From an uncultured Prevotellaceae bacterium (GTDB lineage Bacteria; Bacteroidota; Bacteroidia; Bacteroidales; Bacteroidaceae), in assembly GCA_902792685.1 (NCBI GenBank), contig CADBAP010000004.1, positions 20,959 to 84,958 of the forward strand: a DNA stretch of 64,000 nt, in the 5' to 3' direction. Positions 58,973 to 64,000 of this stretch are shown here, piece by piece. Below the pieces are notes generated by a model. It ran no database searches, had not been told where the DNA came from, and was given only the letters and a program-made list of their open reading frames with translations. The position numbers were made by a program, and so were the translations under genes. Numbering within the stretch: position 1 is the first letter of the stretch; each line of letters opens with the position of its first letter.

Positions 58973-59851
58973 TCAACCGCGTGGGTGAGCCGTCTTATAT
59001 ACTTTCTTTAATTGTTCAAAGGTGGTGTGGGTGTAAATCTCGGTTGTTGCAAGACTTTCATGACCCAACAGTTTCTGTACGCTTTCCAAACCAGCCTCGT
59101 GGTTGAGCATCGCTGTGGCAAAGGTGTGACGAAGAACGTGCGGCGACCGCTTCTTCAATGTGGATACCGTTGACAGATGCTTTTTCACCATCGTCCTGAC
59201 TGTCGGATCTTTCAGCCGCTCGCCTTTTGACGACACCAGCAGCGCGTCTGTTTGGCGACTGGGTAAAGCGTTGCGAAGCTCCAGATATGCCGTCAGCGTA
59301 TCTTCCAGCTCCTTTCCGAAAGGTATCACCCGCTGTTTGTTGCGCTTTCCCGTTACCTTCAGTTCGTGGGTCACAAAGTTGACGTCGGCTTCGTTCAACC
59401 CAATCAGTTCCGAGATACGAACGCCCGTCTCATAGAATATTATTAATATGGTACGCGCGAGGACATCTTTATAACCTGTCCCCCACTCCTGCTCATCCAG
59501 CAGGCTGTCCATCTCACGTTCCTTGAGATACATCGGAAGGGGCTTTTCTTTCTTCGGCCCCACGACAGCATGGGCAGGATCGGACGTTACGAGACATTTC
59601 TTTAAGGCATAACGAAAGAAGGAACGCAATGCACTCAATCTCCGATTGATTGATGTGGCACTGTTTCCCTTATCCATCATCTGCTCCATCCAGTCACGGA
59701 TAACGTCGGCATCTACTGTCGTCCAAGAGAGATGACCTTCCAAGTTTTTGAAATGCGTCTCGAAAGCGCGCAGGTCTTTGCCGTAGCTGTCAACCGTACG
59801 CTGCGAATAGTTTCGCTCAAGCCGCAGGTGGTTCAAAAATTGTTCTATCAT
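58973..59851 (-). CDS. xerC: Tyrosine recombinase XerC/XerD family
   Basis: 292 residues with an N-terminal SAM-like core-binding domain (MIEQFLNHLRLERNYSQRTV). The catalytic set is visible: Arg in YETGVRISEL, Lys in KVTGKRNKQR, His-Leu-Arg in HVLRHTFATAML, His in LLGHESLATTEIY and the nucleophile Tyr in EIYTHT. It resolves chromosome dimers at dif. The rpsU-xerC-hpf order is usual for Bacteroidales, so this is a housekeeping copy, not an integrase. Confidence 0.92.
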   Translation of the reverse strand: MIEQFLNHLRLERNYSQRTVDSYGKDLRAFETHFKNLEGHLSWTTVDADVIRDWMEQMMDKGNSATSINRRLSALRSFFRYALKKCLVTSDPAHAVVGPKKEKPLPMYLKEREMDSLLDEQEWGTGYKDVLARTILIIFYETGVRISELIGLNEADVNFVTHELKVTGKRNKQRVIPFGKELEDTLTAYLELRNALPSRQTDALLVSSKGERLKDPTVRTMVKKHLSTVSTLKKRSPHVLRHTFATAMLNHEAGLESVQKLLGHESLATTEIYTHTTFEQLKKVYKTAHPRG

Positions 59852-59921
59852 CGTGCCATTATAGTTTTCGGCAACGAATTTACGGAGAATTTCTCAAACC
59901 ACCAAATTTTCAAGAAACTTT

Positions 59922-60113
59922 TTATTCCTCGTTCTGTCTCAGCTTCTGTACATAGACAGCGTGTTCCATCTTCAGACGCTTCAAAACAGACGGTTTGTCA
60001 TACTGCTGACGAGCACGAAGCTCCTTAACAATGCCTGTCTTTTCATACTTTCTCTTGAACTTCTTCAAAGCTCTTTCGATGTTCTCACCGTCTTTTACTG
60101 GTACAATAATCAT
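59922..60113 (-). CDS. rpsU: 30S ribosomal protein bS21
   Basis: 63 residues; MIIVPVKDGENIERALKKFK and the basic C-terminal helix. It has its own promoter, and xerC and hpf follow. Confidence 0.97.
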   Translation of the reverse strand: MIIVPVKDGENIERALKKFKRKYEKTGIVKELRARQQYDKPSVLKRLKMEHAVYVQKLRQNEE

Positions 60114-60158
60114 GCTTTTTCTTTTTGTTTAAAATGTTTAAAATTAAATTTGCGGCTG

Positions 60159-60190
60159 CAAAGGTACTACTTATTTATCATTCTGCCAAA
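60159..60190 (-). promoter_or_regulatory. Promoter of rpsU-xerC-hpf
   Basis: Minus-strand TTTG (60187-60190), 20 bp, TACCTTTG (60159-60166), 46 bp before rpsU. Confidence 0.75.
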
Positions 60191-60387
60191 CTTTTAGCAT
60201 AATTTTCTTCTAAAATTACATGTTTTGCTTTTCGAAAGGCACAACGAGCTTCTCAAACACGATAAAAGAAAATTTCTTACATAATACAAAACGCATCCTC
60301 ATCTTCACGACGAAACAATGCCAAAATAAAGAAATTTACAACAACCTCTGCATCAACCAGTTACAAACAGGCAAGAAACGAATTTTC

Positions 60388-60497
60388 AAAAGCATAGATT
60401 TCGCCTTTCAAAAGCATAGCTTTTAGCGTGCAAAAGGTCACCTTTTACCGCCCGAAAGGATAGCTTTTGTTTTGCGAAACGTCACCTTTTGACAACA
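60388..60497. repeat. 22-bp-period mini-hairpin array (5 units)
   Basis: Units begin at 60388, 60410, 60432, 60454 and 60476, exactly 22 bp apart. They include AAAAGC-ATA-GCTTTT and AAAAGGT-C-ACCTTTT, the same family as at 45209-45296. The rest of the 60114-60647 gap has the rpsU and guaD promoters and AT-rich DNA with no gene I can support. Confidence 0.8.
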
Positions 60498-60564
60498 AGC
60501 GGAGAAATAATTTAACAAAACAAAATGATTTTATGAAGTGAAAAGAAAGAAATTCGGGATTTCT

Positions 60565-60595
60565 TTTGCATTTTCCATAATTTATTGTATCTTTG
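60565..60595 (+). promoter_or_regulatory. Promoter of guaD
   Basis: TTTG (60565-60568), exactly 19 bp, TATCTTTG (60588-60595). The start codon is 52 bp on, which excludes the upstream in-frame ATG at 60585. Confidence 0.8.
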
Positions 60596-60647
60596 CACAG
60601 ATAATCTAATTAACAATTACACAACAACTCTATTAAGAAAGAATCGC

Positions 60648-61919
60648 ATGAAAAGCATTTATCGGGCAAATATACTCTTTACGAAAGAGAAAAGCCGTTT
60701 CGAAGTATTGGAACACGGCTACATCGCCGTTGAAAACGGATGTGTAACAGGTTTGGCAACAAACCTGCAGGAACTGGATTGTGAAGGTGCCGAAATCATT
60801 GACTTTGGCGACAAGCTGCTCATTCCAGCCATGAACGATATGCACGTGCATGCCCCGCAGGTGCACAACCAGGGTGTGGCGATGGATTTGGAGCTACTGC
60901 CTTGGCTGCAGAACTACACATTCCCAGAAGAGTCGAAGTATGCTGATGTGGAGTATGCTGAGCGCATGTATCGCCGTTTCCTGCATACCCAGTGGCTGTT
61001 TGGCACCATGCGTAGCGTAGTCTTTGGCACCGTTCATACAGAGAGTACCCGTAAGTTGATGCAGTTGTATCAGGAGGCCGGCATGGGAGCACTGGTTGGC
61101 AAGGTGGCCATGAACCGCAACTGTCCTGAGGCACTCTGCGAGGATGTGGAGGCTGCCGTCGAAGGTAACGAACAACTCATCGCCGAGTTCAATAAGCCCG
61201 ACGCACTGGTACGGCCTATCATTACGCCACGCTTTGTACCGTCATGTACGCCAGAGTTGCTGAAGGCCTGTGGTGAACTGGCAAAGAAGTACCAGTTGCC
61301 CATACAGTCTCACCTGTCGGAGAATACGTCCGAGATTGCGTGGGTGGCTGAGTTAGAACCTGAGAGCAAGAGTTATGGCGATGCCTACAACCGCTACGGA
61401 CTCTTCGGACAGACACCTACCATTATGGCTCACTGTGTATGGACAAGGGGCAACGAGCTGGAGCTGATGAAGCAGAATGGGGTGATGGTGGCCCACTGCC
61501 CCACATCGAATTTCAATCTGTCGTCAGGTATGGCACCAATCCGCTCATTACTTGACAAGGGCGTACGCATCGGTTTGGGCAGTGATATCAGTGGCGGTCA
61601 CGACCTGAATATGTTCCGCATGCTGGTATATGCCATTCAGGTCAGTAAGATGCACTATCAGCTTGACCACAGCAAGCCCTTCCTAACCCTGCCGGAAGTA
61701 TTCTGGATTGCCACCAAGTCGGCAGGCAGCTTCTTTGGCAAGGTGGGCAGCTTCGAACCCGGCTATGATTTTGATGCGCTGGTCATTGACGATTCTGTGC
61801 TCTATCCTGCTGAATACTCCTTGACACATCGTCTGGAGCGCTACATCTATTTGGGCGACGACCGCCAGATTGTTCACCGCTTCTGTCGAGGCAAAGAGAT
61901 TAAGGAGCCAAAGGTATAA
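60648..61919 (+). CDS. guaD: Guanine deaminase
   Basis: 423 residues from MKSIYRANILF. An amidohydrolase of the ATZ/TRZ group that turns guanine into xanthine and ammonia. Metal ligands are seen in NDMHVHAPQ, IQSHLSE, MAHCVWT and GLGSDISGGHD. The C-terminal segment WIATKSAGSFFGKVGSFEPG and FDALVIDD is characteristic of guanine deaminases rather than cytosine deaminases. It is a cytoplasmic purine-salvage enzyme with its own promoter. Confidence 0.87.
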   Translation: MKSIYRANILFTKEKSRFEVLEHGYIAVENGCVTGLATNLQELDCEGAEIIDFGDKLLIPAMNDMHVHAPQVHNQGVAMDLELLPWLQNYTFPEESKYADVEYAERMYRRFLHTQWLFGTMRSVVFGTVHTESTRKLMQLYQEAGMGALVGKVAMNRNCPEALCEDVEAAVEGNEQLIAEFNKPDALVRPIITPRFVPSCTPELLKACGELAKKYQLPIQSHLSENTSEIAWVAELEPESKSYGDAYNRYGLFGQTPTIMAHCVWTRGNELELMKQNGVMVAHCPTSNFNLSSGMAPIRSLLDKGVRIGLGSDISGGHDLNMFRMLVYAIQVSKMHYQLDHSKPFLTLPEVFWIATKSAGSFFGKVGSFEPGYDFDALVIDDSVLYPAEYSLTHRLERYIYLGDDRQIVHRFCRGKEIKEPKV

Positions 61920-61924
61920 GCCCA

Positions 61925-61942
61925 CCCCTCCCAAAGGAGGGG
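61925..61942 (+). other. GC-rich hairpin after guaD
   Basis: CCCCTCC and GGAGGGG flank a 4-nt loop, 6 bp after the guaD stop. There is no U run, so it may be a weak terminator or an mRNA end stabiliser. Confidence 0.4.
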
Positions 61943-61982
61943 ATTCCTAAACACCCTAAAAAACTAAAAACAAAATATGCTT

Positions 61983-63659
61983 ATGAAAAAGATTACTACT
62001 TTCATCGTATTATTCCTTGCTTCCCTTGCTATATGGGCACAAGGACCGAACGGTACAGGCACCTACTACCAGAGTGCCAATGGAAAAAGCGGTCAGGAGC
62101 TTAAGACCGCATTGTATAATATTATTAAGAATCCAGATGTAGATACCTACGATCAATTGTGGGTTGACTATAAGTATGCCGATTTGAAAGACAATGGATA
62201 TATCTGGGACATCTATTCAACAAAGACTGATTTCACCTATTATATCCATCAACAAGGAGTTGTGAAGGTCACAACCGAAAATGCAGGAGAAGGCACTTGC
62301 TATAACCGCGAACACGCATTCCCCAAAAGCTGGTTTGGAGGCATTGATGCTCTTCCGATGGCAGCAGACCTTACACATGTATTTCCTTCAGACTATTATG
62401 TAAATTCACGACGTAACAATTATCCTTATGGACCAAATAAAGGAGATACTTATACGTCAGAAAATGGTTATAGCAAATTTGGCCCGTGTACAAATGGAGA
62501 ATATTCTGGCCAAGTTTTTGAGCCGAATGATGAATTGAAAGGTGATTTGGCCCGTGTTTACTTTTATATGGCAACCTGTTATGAAGATGCGATTAGCACT
62601 TGGACAAGTGTAGATGGAAATAAAGTAGGAGAAGTTTTGTCAAAAGATGCATATCAGCCATACAACACTTGGATGATGCAAATGTTTTTGCAATGGGCTA
62701 AAAATGATCCTGTAAGCAAAAAGGAAATCGCGCGAAATAACATTGTATATAAAGTTCAAGGAAATAGAAACCCTTTTATTGACTTTCCTGGTCTCGAAGA
62801 ATATATTTGGGGCGATAAAAAAGAAACCCCAATTCAATATGAAACCTATGAAGGAGCAACATATGGTGGTGAGGTTACTGTTCATCCAGAGGAGCCTTAC
62901 AATCCAGAAAATGATGTTCCTGCAAAAGGCGAGCAGGTTTACAAAAAAGTTGAATGGACAGGTGATTTAGAAACGGGTGCTCGCTATCTACTTGTTTTTG
63001 ATGGAGAAGAAGCAAAAGTGGCAATAGGAGCAGCAAAAAAAATCAACTCCAACGAAGTCAGAGATAATGTTGCCGTTGAAATATCCGACGAATCATTTAC
63101 AACTACAACAGGAGAAGCAAACAAACCGTATGAACTTATTTTAGGAGGAAAACGCGGAGAGTATACTCTGTATGACCCTGTTGCAAAGAACTATGTATCG
63201 ATAAACTCAGACGCCAATATGCTTCACACGCTTACAAGTGCAGAAACAGACAATGCTAAATGGACTATAAAATGTGAAGGAGGAAACATAAAAGTTAAGA
63301 ACAAAGCATTTGCTCGTTCTGTCTATTACAATGTCAGTTCTCCTCGATTCGCTTCATATACGAAAGGAAGTCAAAGTGTTCGAAACATTCAACTCTACAA
63401 GAACATGACCACAACTCCAACCAGCATCAAGCCCGTATTTACAACAACATCTACAAATGGGAGATACTATGTATATACCATTCAAGGTATGATGATTCGG
63501 GCAGCAGATAATTATGCAGATGCCATCCAGCAACTTCCACGAGGTATCTATATCGTCAACGGCAAAAAGTTCGTAAATAAGGTGAAAGCACATCATAGAC
63601 GCGTCGGTGGTAATCGTTCAGCCACTGACGCTCTTCTTTTGTCAACATCTCTACGATAA
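61983..63659 (+). CDS. Secreted endonuclease I (EndA/NucM family) with C-terminal extension
   Basis: 558 residues from the ATG at 61983, which opens a signal peptide (MKKITTFIVLFLASLAIWAQ); an ATG two codons earlier is an alternative. The nuclease domain is residues about 25-270, with the beta-beta-alpha metal motif in CYNREHAFPKSWFGG and DLTHVFPSDYYVNSRRNNYP. These enzymes degrade extracellular DNA and RNA. A linker and a beta-rich region (300-480) follow, then a GIYIVNGKKF end typical of secreted Bacteroidetes proteins. The last ~25 residues read into the antisense of the convergent aminopeptidase, so the natural stop seems lost at about 63575. Confidence 0.85.
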   Translation: MKKITTFIVLFLASLAIWAQGPNGTGTYYQSANGKSGQELKTALYNIIKNPDVDTYDQLWVDYKYADLKDNGYIWDIYSTKTDFTYYIHQQGVVKVTTENAGEGTCYNREHAFPKSWFGGIDALPMAADLTHVFPSDYYVNSRRNNYPYGPNKGDTYTSENGYSKFGPCTNGEYSGQVFEPNDELKGDLARVYFYMATCYEDAISTWTSVDGNKVGEVLSKDAYQPYNTWMMQMFLQWAKNDPVSKKEIARNNIVYKVQGNRNPFIDFPGLEEYIWGDKKETPIQYETYEGATYGGEVTVHPEEPYNPENDVPAKGEQVYKKVEWTGDLETGARYLLVFDGEEAKVAIGAAKKINSNEVRDNVAVEISDESFTTTTGEANKPYELILGGKRGEYTLYDPVAKNYVSINSDANMLHTLTSAETDNAKWTIKCEGGNIKVKNKAFARSVYYNVSSPRFASYTKGSQSVRNIQLYKNMTTTPTSIKPVFTTTSTNGRYYVYTIQGMMIRAADNYADAIQQLPRGIYIVNGKKFVNKVKAHHRRVGGNRSATDALLLSTSLR

Positions 63660-64000
63660 TCGGAGTCGTATCTATTGGACAAAGCGTCAACGATTCGAAC
63701 TGAAGGAACTCACCAAACTCTGTTTTCATGTATGGTGTTATCAACAAAATATTCTCTATGCGCACACCAAAACGTCCTTCAAGATAGATACCTGGCTCAT
63801 CCGTTATAGTCATTCCTGCTCGTAAAGGCTCTGGCCGATATTCCATCCTAATCTGATGAGGTCCTTCGTGCACATTCAGGAAACTCCCTACTCCATGTCC
63901 TGTGCCATGTAGGAAGTTCATGCCGGCTGCCCACAAATCTTTTCGTGCCAACGCATCAAGTTGTGTACCGCTAACTCCGACTGGGAATTTCAGCATTTCC
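63556..64000 (-). CDS. Xaa-Pro aminopeptidase (peptidase M24), partial
   Basis: The C-terminal part of an aminopeptidase P-like metallopeptidase; the gene continues beyond the right edge. The metal-binding segments HGTGHGVGSFLNVHEGP, TDEPGIYLEGRFGVRIEN and FESLTLCPID are clear. It cleaves N-terminal residues before proline. The family usually ends with a further ~18 residues (of the type EEEKAWLKEATxxL) after LSPYL; here LSPYL runs into RTFCR, which is the antisense of the endonuclease gene. So the 3' end looks truncated. Confidence 0.85.
   Translation of the reverse strand, partial: EMLKFPVGVSGTQLDALARKDLWAAGMNFLHGTGHGVGSFLNVHEGPHQIRMEYRPEPLRAGMTITDEPGIYLEGRFGVRIENILLITPYMKTEFGEFLQFESLTLCPIDTTPIIVEMLTKEERQWLNDYHRRVYDVLSPYLRTFCR

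Noticed and set aside
58973-59851. Integrase of a mobile element at the tRNA cluster
   Set aside because: The tyrosine recombinase sits in the standard rpsU-xerC-hpf order with no attachment repeats or cargo, so it is the housekeeping XerC/D type.
60220-60426. A 68-codon plus-strand frame in the rpsU-guaD gap
   Set aside because: AT-rich, ends inside the second hairpin array, no promoter of its own and no similarity that I recognise.
61925-61942. Strong terminator after guaD
   Set aside because: The hairpin is good but no U run follows, so it is listed only as a hairpin.

Overview
The window is chromosomal core DNA of a Bacteroidales bacterium, most like Prevotella. Supporting signs are Bacteroidetes-type promoters (TTTG, about 19-20 bp, TAnnTTTG), almost no Shine-Dalgarno sequences, the gene order rpsU-xerC-hpf-tRNAs-tuf-tRNA-Trp-secE-nusG-rplKAJL-rpoBC, an alpha operon ending rpoA-rplQ, and many Prevotella-like envelope proteins. 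No rRNA, insertion sequence, phage or CRISPR locus was found.

Layout. 1-7373 (minus) is a tight five-gene run: a double-receiver/PEP-synthase-like ATP-grasp fusion, an L-galactose/L-fucose dehydrogenase-like aldo/keto reductase, an amidohydrolase (probable sugar lactonase), a zinc alcohol dehydrogenase, and a secreted GH43 glycosidase that runs off the left edge. 7650-9490 (plus) holds gdhA and an RlpA-like protein. 9533-11584 (minus) is a PgpH-like 7TM-HD phosphodiesterase. 11698-21500 (plus) is a co-directional run: gltX, waaA, a periplasmic beta-propeller protein, a TGS/uridine-kinase fusion, mlaE-mlaF, an SH3 protein, a RhaM-family mutarotase and dacB. 21497-23858 (minus) has a lipoprotein and a secreted C1-type peptidase. 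23934-38800 (minus) is the S10-spc-alpha ribosomal cluster, from rplC to rplQ. A DASS symporter (38885-40450) lies between it and the str operon (rpsL-rpsG-fusA-rpsJ, 40605-44470). 44626-58606 holds a DUF3467 protein, rpoBC, the L11/L10 operons, nusG, secE, tuf and five tRNAs; 58624-60190 holds hpf, xerC and rpsU. The right end carries guaD, a secreted endonuclease I, and the C-terminal part of a convergent M24 aminopeptidase.

No new defence or biosynthetic system is evident. The most unusual signals are non-coding. Two intergenic arrays of short hairpins have an exact 22-bp period and compensatory changes. Three intergenic arrays of CTAGGA-N4 have an exact 10-bp period. Three A-rich 8-bp-period arrays sit directly upstream of rpsJ, fusA and rpoC. 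There is also a textbook-looking -1 frameshift site (T TTT TTT, 6-nt spacer, GC-rich stem) that would add a membrane anchor to the beta-propeller protein.

Caution on sequence quality. rplB and tuf have frame-breaking internal deletions (about 41 and 131 nt), rplL has lost its N-terminus, the endonuclease/M24 pair seems to share a deletion junction, and a RhaM-family gene has a one-base frameshift. Because rplB, tuf and rplL are essential, these look like assembly defects rather than biology, and they weaken the frameshift interpretation too.
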